Assembly: GCA_012295275.1 (NCBI GenBank)
Contig: CM022672.1
Location: forward strand, 23,933,430 to 23,997,429
Direction of reading: 5' to 3'
DNA length: 64,000 nt
Origin: Chrysomallon squamiferum
Taxonomy: Eukaryota > Mollusca > Gastropoda > Neomphalida > Peltospiridae
The notes beneath the pieces are model-generated. The model was not told the DNA's origin. It did not search any database and worked only from the letters and a program-made list of their open reading frames with translations. Of this stretch, positions 10,936 through 23,265 are shown piece after piece; the stretch's first letter is position 1, and each line of letters opens with the position of its first letter. Both the position numbers and the translations under genes were made by a program.

Positions 10936-13900
10936 TAGATGTGACTCTGTCAGTTAACATCCTGCGTGGCTGAACTGTGGCTGCTTTCAGCACACAATTA
11001 ATGTCAATGTGATGTTTCTTGATTTTTTCCTTTCAAACTTGACAAGTGTAAAGGACAGGTTTGTACATGCGCATTTCAATAGAGTGTACATAATAGGGAT
11101 AGAACAGTATAGAACGCTTTGAAAAGAATGATGTTAACTTGTCAATTCAAAGTAATCAAATAAGAAACTGACTCACTTTTAAAAGACATTTACCAATAGA
11201 ATCTGTATAACTAAGGAATATACATGAATTTATAACATATTTACATGTTTATTTAAAAATCTTTGATTGATTGTGTGTGTGTGTGTGGATAGATTTATAC
11301 ATACAAAAATAAACAGAATGTGTGTTTTATATATATATATATATATAATGTATGTACATTTTATTTTAATGTTTATATGCCAATGTTAAAATTTAAATAA
11401 AAAAAAAAAAAAAAAAATAGTAAATAAAAGATAAATCATTCTGAAATAAGGAAAAACATTAACAAATTTAAATTAATATTCTTTAATGTTACCTTTTCTG
11501 GTACTTTAAAACAATTTTTTGTAATAACTATATGTTACTGATACAGTGAATTAATTAATTATATTACACAAAGGGTATTACCAGTTCAAATTATTTATTG
11601 CATTGGTTTCATGCTGACTAACATCTCAGATCCAAATAGACCTTTGTCTTCATGCTGCTCTGGCTATTCATGGCAAAATGAAAATCTGATTAAGTGTTTT
11701 TTATGCTATCCTTTGTGATGTTCGTAAATACATTGACTGGGATATTTTCTTTTCATATTAGGCAAGTTTATAATATATGAACAAAAAATTTAATAAACTT
11801 ATTTAGTTTGTTTGGTAGTGTTCTCTCAAAAATTGTTTTAATGTACACACATACTCACACACACACATACACATACACACTCTCTCTCTCAAACAGATAA
11901 ATATGACAATAATTTATGTTCCCAATCCAACCAGCGATCTCCACATCCAGCATATCCAAGACTGTTATATAAAACCAATTTCTCTGTCTGCATTTGTGTG
12001 TGTCTTTATGTATGTTTGTATGTGTGTGTGTGTTTTTATGTATGTTCGTATGTGTGTGTGTGTGCTTATATATGTTTATATGTGGATGTGTGTTTATGTA
12101 CAGTACATGTGAATGTGTGTGTTGTGTCTATTTGAGAAAGAAAAAAAATGAGAATGATAGATTTAGAGACACAGAAAAACATAGGAAGAGAAAGGCAGAG
12201 ATAAAGAAAGATAATATCTTTTATTAAAAGTAATTTAAGACAGTGTGTATTTTTCCCAGTCACACAGCTAGAAAACCACACATGTATAAAATCAGAGTGG
12301 GTAATTGTTAATGACCAATAATATTAATTTATTACTCACTGTGCAACGTGCAAAGACTGCAGAATTAATTATCAGAGGGCCATTTAGAAATGATTTACAG
12401 TGAATGATGGGCTTATTTATTCACCCACTGATGGTGAGTTTATGTGAAATGAATAAAACAGACTAAATTAACTGGAATTTTGATGTATCTATAGAATTCT
12501 GCAAGCTTAAGAACTCTTATTTCAGTCATGAACCAAATAAAATTAATTAATTTTGTGACTAGGTATTATTAGATGATACATTAATTACTTTCAACAAATT
12601 AATTAGTGTTTGGTCACACATGAAACAATGTGACAATTTTTAATTGTATTAAGGTTAACTGTAAATTTTTAAAGCTATTTTGTCATTTGTTTTTAATCTT
12701 TACTGTTGATATTTTTGTTGTTTATCAAACATCATACTCTTTGTTTTCTTGTCTTTGAAAGGATGTATATAAAAGATTGCTGCTGCTAAAAAAAAAAAAA
12801 GCCAATTTAAAATAGCTTTGGTGGCATAATCTATTTTTATTAATTATTAATGTATTTTATATATATATATACTTAATCTCCATGAGACAAACAGAGTTAA
12901 TGAAAACACTTAATCCAGTGAAATATTATTCCACTATTACAAACTTGGGGATAAACTTGTATGTAACATGCAGAAGACATCAGAAAGGCTTAATTTAAGA
13001 CATACTAAACTGCTAGAAGCAAATACAATTTATAAAATTAATTCTTCTATATTTTATTTCCAACAAATGCATCTAAGAAATCATTAAAAATTAAAAAATA
13101 AAAAATTAAATATAAAATTATCTGCATATATATATTGAAGAAGATCAGTCAGTTGAAAGAGGTAACAAAATATTGATTTTTCTAATTTGTGCAGACAAAT
13201 GAGGTTACACGATAGTGAGCACATGACAAAAATACTTTAACTATCTGTAGATGTATGGACGTTTCCAAAAGGTTTACTGACATGAAACATTTGAGGTCTG
13301 TCAAAGACTAAGATAATATTCTTTCATGGATGACTGTCAATATCTTGTCTATTGATAAGAGCAGGCCATGGAGCTGCCTGTGAGGATTTTTTTTTTTTTT
13401 TAGTAGTTGGGGAACATGCATGTAAAGATCTCATCTGATAAAATCAGGATATGGCTTGACATCTGCAGGTTTCCTCTTTCTGATCATCATTACACAGAGT
13501 ATATTAAAGTGAATTAAAAGGTATTCAGGTCCTGTTAAATTATCATTCAACTGATTTTTTTTTTACAATTCCCACATGAATCTTTGTAAGACCTTACTAT
13601 GTACAGATCAATGGATCAGTGTTATAAACATCAGGCACTAACTAATCAGGGAACTAGCCCAGGAAATATTGAACAGTTTTTCAAAAAAATTGTTAACACA
13701 GATTGCTAACAGTGTCTTCAGCAAACATAAGAAGACCCTTTTGTGTCCAAATTCAAGAAGACTGTTAATCAACTATTTTTTGTTGAAGACTGTTAATCAA
13801 CTAACCCTAACAATAGATTAGAAATAAGTGAAGTTCTTACACTTTACACTATGGCTCAACTTTCTACCAAAGTATCTGGAATTTTCCAGCTTATAGTGGC

Positions 13901-14125
13901 CAAACAAAACATTGTGTCATATCTATCTGGTATTTATTCATTCTACTCAGATATGTAGATCACTGCAACTCATCATTTCCTGAAATAAATGGTTTCTTGG
14001 AAGATAAATGCTGACCCACTTTTACCTTTGCAGCATCACAGTCTGAGATAACATTTACATACTGATGTTAAACAGACAGTTTTAGTATTTTGTGTCACTT
14101 ACAGTGGTTAAAATGTTTACTTTTA

Positions 14126-14316
14126 CAGTGAAATTTCTCAAACCTGACAATCACTAAACCAGAATTTTCTAACAACTGAAAATGCACACAACTTGCTTTC
14201 CAGTTATTTTTTTTTTCTAGTACCTAAATGTGAAACATCAGCAAACCAAACACCATTCCAATGTAACCACCTTTCACTTGGTTAGTAACACTGTTCAGAT
14301 TTGAGAAGTTTCACTG
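14126..14316. mobile_element. 191-bp pogo/Tigger-like MITE
   Basis: Terminal inverted repeats at 14126-14147 and 14295-14316 begin CAGTGAAA and match at 20 of 22 positions. The element is flanked on both sides by TA (14124-14125 and 14317-14318), the target-site duplication of Tc1/mariner/pogo transposons. The TIR pattern (CAGTGAAA, pyrimidine run, TCTCAAA, CTGA) resembles pogo/Tigger ends. There is no transposase ORF, so it is a non-autonomous element. It lies in intron 1 of the synaptotagmin gene. Confidence 0.75.
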
Positions 14317-14522
14317 TACTACAGGCTGAGTAAACCATTGTCAATATCCTTGTTTCCTGAAACAGGAAATTAAGTTTCTAGGATTAATCATTTGCTTAGA
14401 ATTAAACATTTTCAGTAATATTTGAAGTAGAAATTAGTGAAAAATTATACATGGCAAGAGAGTTTCTAGAAGATGTGGAATATAAACATTTAAAGATTTA
14501 ATTTTTCTCTGTGTCTATGCAT

Positions 14523-14563
14523 TACTAAACTCTCTACCATACCAAGAGATGGAGAGTTTAGTA
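14523..14563. repeat. Small perfect-stem hairpin
   Basis: TACTAAACTCTC (14523-14534) and GAGAGTTTAGTA (14552-14563) are exact reverse complements with a 17-nt loop that contains a further CCAT/ATGG pair. Located 0.2 kb after the MITE; no link between them is visible. Confidence 0.6.
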
Positions 14564-15779
14564 GTTTGAAGGATCAGTTAGTTTTAGAATATCCACTTCC
14601 CTTGCCAGCCAGTGGGTGACTGGCATTTTGAAAATAACAGTTTTTGCTTTCCTCATTATGATCCATTGTCACTATTAAATAACACCATCTACTCCAAACT
14701 GATATCTACAAATCATATAATAATACCCATTATTTTTTTTTAAATTGTGTTTCAGTGCTGTTAAATAATATCCATTTCTTAGTAAAATCTAACTTTGTAA
14801 TGATCTGGACATAAGTGATTTATGAAAATGTCAACAGTATTTTAGTTTCTAAATACAAGTGGATATTTACATTTGCAGCTTTCAGAAAAGGGGTAAAGAT
14901 GTCAAAAGCTGCATATGGTATTTTTCAATATGAAATTTTTTTATTATAAGAAAAAGAGTGATTAAAAAAAAAAAGAAAGAAGAAGAAAAAAAAGGAGAAA
15001 AGAAGGAGAATCTTTGGTGCAGATTACAATGATATCAACCTATTAGACTTTGTTTTCAGTTTCTATTTATAATATATATTTGTATATGCACACACACACA
15101 CAAATATATAAACATTTAATTAGTTATTACTTTGTTGTTGTTGTTGTTTATAACTATTTATTATATTTTAATTCTGGAACTGCTTTTTAAAACTTTTAAT
15201 CTCTAACACATTCTTATAAATGTTATAGCAATAAGCAGCCTACATGTAGCAGGAGTGAATTTCTGCTTTATTCTACTTAACTATATTGACACATAATAAC
15301 TGATAATAAAAATAATAATAAAAAACATGCTGAAGGATATTAAAAACTAATATTTATTCATCTCTGAAAGCTGATATGAACTAAAATTAAAAGTAAACTA
15401 TTTGAAGCATACAGACAGAGATGCATGTGTCTCCATCAGCATTTTAGTAGTTGAGTAAATGTTAACTATATTCACTGCTGACTCACCAGGGTCTGGAAAC
15501 TGGAATCAGCTTTGAAAATAACCTGTGTATAATGTACCACAACTAAAATTTGACATGACTCTGACATTTTAGTGAACTTGGTTTAAGTGATGTAGTTATT
15601 TCAGAAATGTCAGCACCATTACAAACCCACACATAGTTAAAATAAAAATGGTTAAATGACAAGTAAATAAATGAAAGACACCTCCACACTTTCAAAAAAA
15701 AAAAAAAAAATGTTAATGGTTATTTAGTTTACATTGTTTATTTTGTTATGTAATAACAATAAGAGAAAGGAAACCCTTT

Positions 15780-15922
15780 GCCATGATTCCATGGGCTATT
15801 ACTATTAAGGGATCTTGTTTATCAACCTTCCCATACACAGAAAAATAGCAACAAATCTTTTACTACCACTTAGGAAGCACTGGCTGAGATTGGAAATATC
15901 CAAAATGAGGACTGAACCTGAA
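15780..15922 (+). mobile_element. Decayed mollusc SINE-type repeat, copy 1
   Basis: The segment contains GGGCTATTACTATTAAGGGA, a CTTCCCAT..ACAG block, and later AGCACTGGCTG...GAAATA..CCAAAATG. These blocks occur in the same order as in a dispersed repeat I recall as common in many molluscs (GGGATCTTTTAT, TCCCACAGACAGGATAGC, CACTGGCTGGAACGAGAAATAGCCCAATGG). The recognition is from memory and the copy is heavily diverged. Confidence 0.5.
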
Positions 15923-16399
15923 ATGTGTCATGTAAAGTGTGTTGTGATGTAATAAATGACAAGATAGTGGTCAAAGTGGTTTGTAGTTAGTTATGCCACT
16001 GCATAATCATGGAATTTTAACTCGGGATAATTTCAATCAGAAATCATTTTTATCTGCATTTTATGTAATACATCCTGAGTCATAATGTAAATAAAATAAT
16101 TAAAGACAAAAATATAAATCAATATATTAACGGATATTAATAGACTTGCTCTTTCCAAAAAGAATAAAACATTGGAATTAAATGAAATTATCACGTTTAT
16201 CATAACCATAATCTCCTTATCTACTTGACAGTTTTTGAATATTATTTGTAAGTTCTGACAGGATGAATCAGGATTTTTTTAAAATGACTTTCAGTGAGAT
16301 TTATTTCTGGCTTGGGAATACACATGGATTTTCCAGATGCCATTGTCTGTTTAATGAAGGTACATTGCTGGGAATACATCTTATATTGTAATTCACTGG

Positions 16400-16890
16400 G
16401 TGATTCTGCACATTTATCTTAGCTGTCTTTACATCTACTTGATCATGTTACATCTACAGAAGGTTCAAGCACATTTATCTTGGACATGTTTACATTTGCT
16501 AAAAGTTCAGTCACATTTAGCTTGGACATGTTTACCTTTAGTAAAAGTTCAATAACATTTATCTTGGTTGTGTTTACATTTACTAAAAGTTCAAGCACAT
16601 TTGTCTTGGTTGGTGTTTAACATTTACTAAAAGTTCAAGCACATTTGTCTTGGTTGTGTTTATTTTTACTAAAAGTTCAAGCACATTTTTCTTGGTTGTG
16701 TTTAACATTTACTAAAAGTTCTACGCACATTTTTCTTGGTTCTGTTTGTAGCTTCTGAATGTTCAGGCATTTCTGCCTTGGACAAGCTTGCACCTACTGA
16801 ACATTCAAGCAGATTTGTCTTAGGCATGTTTACATCTACAAAAGGTTAGAGCATATTTTTCTTGGGCATATTTATGTCTACTAATTCAGG
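16400..16890 (+). repeat. 42-44-bp minisatellite, about 11 copies
   Basis: The unit carries AAAAGTTCAAGCACATTTGT, then CTTGGTTGTGTTTACATTTA. Unit starts near 16501, 16543, 16585, 16629, 16671 and 16714 give periods of 42-44. The central copies are most alike and the outer ones are diverged. No ORF or CRISPR-like spacing is present: units are contiguous. Confidence 0.85.
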
Positions 16891-17721
16891 CATAGACTGA
16901 TAGAGATGCAGTTAATAATAAGAGAAAGTATATTGTTCCTGATACTTGTCTTTGATCAATGTTTTATGGTTGGAGGGTTTAAACATAATATTGACTGCTT
17001 CACCAAAATTAGAGATTATGTTGAAAAATTCATGCCTAAATGTAGAAAATGTTAACATGCCTTTATCTGTTAACTTTCAAGTATTTATTTTATTTCTGAA
17101 GGTTTTTAAAAAAAAAAAAAAAAAAATCTATATATATTTATATATAGATATATATATTTTTTTAACTTCTTCAACTTCTTCTTTGATGGTAAAACTAATT
17201 AGTCTGGCTCATTGTAATTCACCTGGGAATATAATCCTCTCATGTCACTGTGCTGACAAGCTGAGTGTATTCATGAAGCGTTGCGAACAAAAAAGAAAAA
17301 ACAGACATGGAATGATAGAACGTAACATTCGTGCAGGTAAATGAAATGAATATGTATTGTGTGCAGGTGAACAATATAGAATTTCAATTAATTTAATTAG
17401 AAAATGCTAATTTAATGACAACTGAGGGTTGATTTAACAAGTGTCAGTCTATGTATGTAACAATAACAAAACAGAGAATGTGCATTTGTCTACAGATTAA
17501 CCATACTGTTAGGTTGTTGTTGGTTCTTTGTGTATTGATTTGTGTACTCAAAATGGTTTTAAGATACCCACTCATTCCACAAACACATATACCCACTCAG
17601 ATATAAACTACACAAATATGAAATAAACACACACATGGATGCACTTATTTATTCAAACATTACACTACACACAAAGGTATTCATGTAACTAGACACACTC
17701 ATAAGAACTCACACACACACA

Positions 17722-17810
17722 CACTAAGATGCATGTTCACACATTCACATACTAAAATTTAACATAAACATACATTTTAGTATGTGAATGTCTGGGCATG
17801 CATCTTAGTG
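17722..17810. repeat. 89-nt hairpin: 37-bp inverted repeat with 15-nt loop
   Basis: Arms 17722-17758 and 17774-17810 are complementary at 34 of 37 positions, with the mismatches clustered in one 5-nt internal patch; the loop is 17759-17773. Size and shape would suit a microRNA precursor or a snap-back MITE. It follows a short AC repeat in intron 1. No transcript evidence is available. Confidence 0.7.
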
Positions 17811-18811
17811 CATTTGTATGTATATTTATTCACACGCACATATGCACACACACATGGACACTTTTCTCTTACACACACCACCTCACTACCATAAACATTC
17901 AAATAAAATTAGAAATATCTCAATGCTAAACCAATGAATCTGCACCCATGAGAATACTTCTTTTCGTTTGAAGACATAAGTCAACAACAGTGGTTTTTGG
18001 AATTTCCGCTATTCTCTTCCATTCAGCATCAAATCAGTAGATTTGCTATAAAATCAGTTATTTTCTCTTCTCTATTTCCAACTACTGTCTGGTAATTTGC
18101 CATCATATGACTGTGTGAACTCTCCAGAGTAATGTGAGAATTTGATTCAATATTCAATTTACTGAACCCAGGAGACACATTCTAAGCCTCCAATAGTAAT
18201 TGAGTTTTGGCTTTAAAAACACACATCCCCCTGTATAATACATACATGGCCCAAATTCAAATTTCATTATTATTTAATATTATGTAACATCCACACTTTG
18301 AATTGCATTGTAGTTTCTGTAATCATATAAATAGCATTGGCTTGTGAACGATAGCATAGTTACTTGTATTCATGTTTTTAGTCTTCTGGGAATAACTGAT
18401 TAATATAAAATGTAATAAATATTTGTTAAAAATTTTTGTTATTAAACGCTGTGGAATGCTTATAGATAACACAACTAAAAGGTATCGGTTACTGATTTTT
18501 AATTATTATCATGTAAAATAATAATTAAGACTGTTTTAAAATTTAGAAGACTATTTCTGGGTAATGCTAAAGTGTATTTGTATATTTTCATTAGATTTGA
18601 TTGTAAATAACAGTTGATTTGTTTATGTTAAACGATAGATAAAAGTGTCACTGCACTGGAAATTATTTCTGCTAAGTTTAGACAATATATTGTCAGTTAT
18701 TTGTTAGACATGCAGAATTATGTGTCAGAACAGCTTTGTTAAACTGTTTAGATATCTGGATTGCAGACTGTTTCTTACACATTGCAAATTCTTTACATTA
18801 AACAAATTTTC

Positions 18812-19050
18812 AATATGTTGGAAATCTTTATGTTAAACCATGTACTGAACTTAATGTACTGAACATTTTTATGTCATGTCATAGATTTTAATATATTGAA
18901 AAATCTTTCTTAAACCACTGATCACATTGTTTTGGAATTAGTTTTTAAACCAGAGATCTTAATGTGTTGGACATTCTGTAGGTTAGAATATCATATTAAC
19001 ATTTTGAAATATCCTTTTATGTTAAACTGGAGATGTTAACGAGTTCTGTT
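18812..19050 (+). repeat. Degenerate 35-41-bp minisatellite, about 6 copies
   Basis: Units of the form AAT(G/A)T(G/A)TTGGA... TTAAACCA.AGATCTT start near 18812, 18853, 18890, 18925, 18961, 18998 and 19038. Divergence is high, so this is an old array. Its unit is different from the 16.4 kb array. Confidence 0.6.
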
Positions 19051-19324
19051 AATGTGTTAAGATCATAATATTACAGTTTCAAAGGTTACTGTCTCTAGTG
19101 AGCCATTTAGTGTGATTTGTCTGTGTAATTAGATTGGCAGCTCCACACAAGCTAAAGATGATAATGATATACTGTTAGTGATAAATGAAGATTTATAATC
19201 TGATATATGACCTTAGAATCAAGTGTGTCAGATCAGTGCATCAGTGACTTGGTCAGAGTTAGTTCCAAGAGAAGAAGAAGTTTTTATTTGCCTTCACTGA
19301 GAAGTGTGTAGTTTATAATGAAAC

Positions 19325-19470
19325 AGACATGAATGGATGGATATGTGGGTATATTGTGGGTATGTGGATGGACTGGTAGGAGGTCTGCATCGGTGGTTGG
19401 AGGTTTGGATCAGAGGATGGAGGGATGGATGGATGGTTAGATGGGATTGTAAGTAAAGATGGATGGATGG
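19325..19470. repeat. GGAT-type tetranucleotide repeat, imperfect
   Basis: ATGGATGG units with GGTA/GGTT variants; clean cores at 19415-19435 and 19457-19472. Confidence 0.8.
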
Positions 19471-20151
19471 ATACTGAATTAACGAAATTTGCAAACAAAA
19501 TTTTACAAATTTATGTAACAAAAAAAAATCAATTAATGTTTTGGAGAATACATGAATTATTTTTAAAAACTAGAAAAAACAAAGAAAGGATACAACCAAT
19601 GCCCAAGTTCAAAGAGAATAAACAAAAAAATAAAAAATAAATGTTATTTGACTGGAAAGTGCAAACAGAATTTAGCTCTATATGTTACCATAGGAGGATT
19701 TCTCTGTGACAAAAATCTGCAAACATTCTGACATAATTACATTTCTGAGTTGTCACAAACATTGCTCTGGTAGTATGATTCCCTGCATTCCAGTTTATTT
19801 GGCTGGAGTATAATCCAGAATTTATTTCAAACCCAGTAATCAAGTGAGACAAACATTTACCAAGCTACTTTGTTTTAGCAGTATATCATTACTCATCTGT
19901 CATTTAAACACTAATTGAAAAGAGAAGCTGATGGAATACTGATAGCAAATTTGTATCATTATTACATAAAAATTGTAATTATTATTAATACTAAAATCAT
20001 TAAACACATACTCACTGATTATGCTATTGCATAGCTGTATTTTTTTTTCAAATTTTATTAAATGTATTTTTAGTTTCTTTTTTTCTTAAGCTTATCAAAT
20101 GTTCATCCTTCAGAGCTAAATAATTCAATTAATAGTGTTATAATGTGTTCA

Positions 20152-20169
20152 TTGTTGTTATTGTTATTA

Positions 20170-20214
<45 letters not shown>
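20152..20214. repeat. ATT microsatellite
   Basis: About 20 TTA/ATT units with a few TTG, about 120 bp before exon 2. Confidence 0.95.
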
Positions 20215-20215
<1 letters not shown>

Positions 20216-20336
20216 AGGGTGTCTAAATCATTATTTTTATTGTGTCTAATGTTACATGTCTAAGTATTATTAAGCAGTAGATATAAATGATTCAGTTACA
20301 AACAGTTTTCTGATTCCTAACTGTTGTTTGTTGCAG

Positions 20337-20548
20337 ATATCAGCCCATGTTCAAATGCACCCAGTAATATTCCATCTCTTCGAGATCTCCCATTTACTTT
20401 TCCCACAGAAAAGATAACTGGAACCGTGATGGCATCAGACCCACTCCCATCTACCCCCCCACCTGGATACAACCCACAGAGGCGGAGGGCATCCATGCAT
20501 GACGCAATAGACTTTACAAAGATCGACACGAAGCTGTACGAGAAAAAG
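20337..20548 (+). CDS. SYT12: Synaptotagmin-12-like, coding exon 2: regulatory linker (residues 151-221)
   Basis: The exon completes D151 and runs in frame to K221, ending AAAAAG before GTAACA (phase 0). It encodes only linker between membrane span and C2A. It is rich in Pro and Ser (PSTPPPGY at 188-195), then basic. RRRAS (199-203) is a textbook PKA-type site with Ser203 as acceptor. A short acidic/basic segment (DFTKIDTKLYEKK, 209-221) leads into C2A. Mammalian SYT12 is known to be PKA-phosphorylated in this linker, so the site supports the subtype, though exact residue equivalence cannot be shown. Four- to fivefold more CpG than the flanking introns marks the exon. Confidence comes from frame continuity and good splice sites, not from domain homology. 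Confidence 0.78.
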
Positions 20549-20971
20549 GTAACACTGTTTGATTTGTTTTTGGTCAAATAATTCAGTCCCTGGTCCTGTT
20601 TTAAATGTTGAAAACTTGAAGCAAAAACTGTCTGGGAATTACATTTATGTATTTATCACGTGTGTGGTCAGGTAAAACTCTTTGTATCTTGTTCTTCTCA
20701 GTTTTTTATATTGTTTTTAATTTATTTTTATTTTCTTCCTGGATTTAAACAAAAATATATATATATTTTTAATTTTTTTCTTCTCTTTCAGTTAACCTTC
20801 TTTCCATTCCTAATTGTTGTTTTTTTTGTTTGTTTGTACATTTTAATTATTATTATTTTTTTTTTGTGATATATTTATAAAACTCATGATTTTTATAAGG
20901 GTATTTCATTTTTTGTATGTCACCATCATTTTTTAGTAGTATCATACTAGTAGTAGCAGAAGTATTGGAAT

Positions 20972-21027
<56 letters not shown>

Positions 21028-21036
21028 ATAATAATA
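20972..21036. repeat. TAG/TAA microsatellite
   Basis: About 18 TAG units followed by TAA units. Confidence 0.95.
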
Positions 21037-21675
21037 GCATCAGTAGCAGAAATATTTTTTTTGAAGTGTTTTGCATCAGAAATGTCTAGTTATTCTAGGC
21101 TTTAAGAAAAAAATATATATGTAGTTAAAAGATATATGTTAGAGAATAATTAATGAACTGTGATCAGTTACTAATGGAATTTTCTCAGATCAAACTTAAT
21201 TTTGTGTGTGTAACTGTGGAAAGACCTGACAGTGAGACATGCAGCTCTACAGTGTAATTACTATCTTCAAAGAGACAGTATTGATCAATCAGCTGTTTAA
21301 AATGCTTTTTCATCTACCACAGTTTAAAAAAATAAGTCAATTGTTGCAGTAAATACTGTGTATATTAGACATCACAATTTATACATATTGCTTAAATTAA
21401 TCACGAAGACCTGTAATTATGATTTCGTGTTAAAGCGATCATGTTAATAATTGATGACAAGTATTTTGTGTGTAACTGTACTGGAACATCATCAGCGTAA
21501 TGATCATCATAATGGTAATGTAATCACTTCATCCCTGCTGTGTAATATTCAGTAAATAAATCTATTACAGATACTGTTCTTAAAACTTAGTAAAACCACC
21601 CTAACAAAATGAGAGTTGTACCAAAATGGTTCTGAAACATTAAAGTTAATAATTCTAAATCATTTTTAAAAATGA

Positions 21676-21803
21676 AACACACACACTGCACACACACACA
21701 CACACACACACACAGAGAACACACTGCACACACAGAGACACACACTGCACACACACAGACACACACTGCACACACACAGACACACACTGCACACACACAC
21801 ACA
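21676..21803. repeat. AC-rich minisatellite with CTGCAC units
   Basis: ACACACTGCACACACACAGA is repeated about four times with a 22-24-bp period, embedded in AC dinucleotides. Confidence 0.8.
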
Positions 21804-23159
21804 GACATATGCATTTTCTGTCTCTTTCTTTCTTTTTTCTCTCTATGAACGTTGTTTCACAGAAATGCAAGTTAAAGTCTGTATAAGGTTACTCACTGTG
21901 AATTGCTTATTAAATGACCTTGTTACAGTTTGACCTTGTCTATCAGATGTTCAGTGATTGTGCAAAACCAATTATTGAAAAAATATTAGCCCAGTCTATC
22001 TCCCCGTAGCAACATAATGCAGACAGGTAATCAAAGTATATGAGGTGTACAGAAATTCTAATTGCAGTAATTAATTGTAACCTAGACAGATTACAAGTGG
22101 TTATACAAGGCTATATATAACTATAATCAATTATATAGTAACTTATCACACTTTCTCATGCATATATAGCTTAGTTTTATTAAACAGAATTTTTGTCACA
22201 ATGATCTCTTTAATTTGTTATCTGTAGAAATAAGGTGCAAACATTAATGCATTACTTAAAAGAATATTAATAAAGGTGAATATATACGTATTCAAAATTT
22301 AATTAATTATATGGAAGAAATAAGAAAAAAAAAATTATTGTTAAGGTAAGGAAAAGAAAATATGAAAATTTCCCCGTATAAGAATAAATTGCATACTTAA
22401 GTCTGGTAAATATGTGTGCTAGTTACATTTTATTGTGTACTTACCAACACTGTTTGTGTTATAAATAACAAATTTATTCTAAGTATCACAGAGGATAGAA
22501 GAGGTATTAATAATTAATCCATATTCCCAAAGCATTACAACAATTTTAGACATCTAACCAGAATGAAAACAGAATTAAGCTATGATCAAATGCATAGAGC
22601 ACAACACCATGTACATTTCTTAAGTTAAATGTTTTCATGTGCTGTATAAAATCAGATTCCTTAGCATCTATGGTTTTGTGGATGTCTGTATCATTTTCAG
22701 TCACTTGCTTTATAAGTTATTGCAGCCTTTACACAACAATACACATATCAGTTTCAGTTTTGTGACATGCTGTATAAAGTTGAGTTTTCTAAGCACCTGA
22801 AATAACTTAGATTAATTGTGTTAATGACAGTCAGTTAATGTTCTGAAGTGTATTAAATTGGGATATGTTATGTAGAAGAATTTAAACAAAATAGCAAAAA
22901 AGAAAAAAAAAAGGGAAAAAGAATGCACATGAAAAAGGAAATGAATATGTCAAATGACTTGCAACAGTGTTACATAAGGATTACAACACTCAACACTTTT
23001 TACAGTGACAATATATCCAGTGTTTACTGGTGACAAATTAAAACCTCCCTGGATCATTTTGTCAAGAACAAAACCAGGTCTTAGTGACAACATCACAGCT
23101 TGTAATTAAACATCCTCCAGTTAACACAGTTAAATATTAAAATACAGAACAAGTCTTAA

Positions 23160-23265
23160 ATATTTATTTATTTATTTATTTTGTTAATATTATGCAGTAA
23201 GAAGTAGGGTTATATTTGTCTTTATTTATTTATTTATTTATGTATCTATTTACTTATTTATTTTT
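23160..23265. repeat. TTTA tetranucleotide repeats
   Basis: Two TTTA arrays (23160-23181 and 23221-23262) separated by about 40 bp. Confidence 0.85.

Larger units (their letters stand above)
9578..20336 (+). other. Intron 1 (10.8 kb)
   Basis: A GT-AG intron: donor GTAAGA at 9578, acceptor TTTGTTGCAG ending at 20336. It interrupts codon 151 (G|AT, Asp). It contains no convincing exon. It does hold a degenerate TAG/GTA triplet field (10140-10465), a 169-bp-period duplication (10611-10935), a 191-bp MITE (14126-14316), a SINE remnant (15780-15922), two minisatellites (16400-16890 and 18812-19050), a long hairpin (17722-17810), a GGAT-type repeat (19325-19470) and an ATT array (20152-20214). Confidence 0.8.

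Noticed and set aside
16400-16890. CRISPR-like array
   Set aside because: Units are contiguous and degenerate without constant spacers, and the DNA is eukaryotic; it is a minisatellite.
16946-17344. 132-codon ORF in intron 1
   Set aside because: Contains a poly-Lys run from poly(A) and a TA-repeat-derived Ile/Tyr stretch; no domain and lies between true exons of the same strand.
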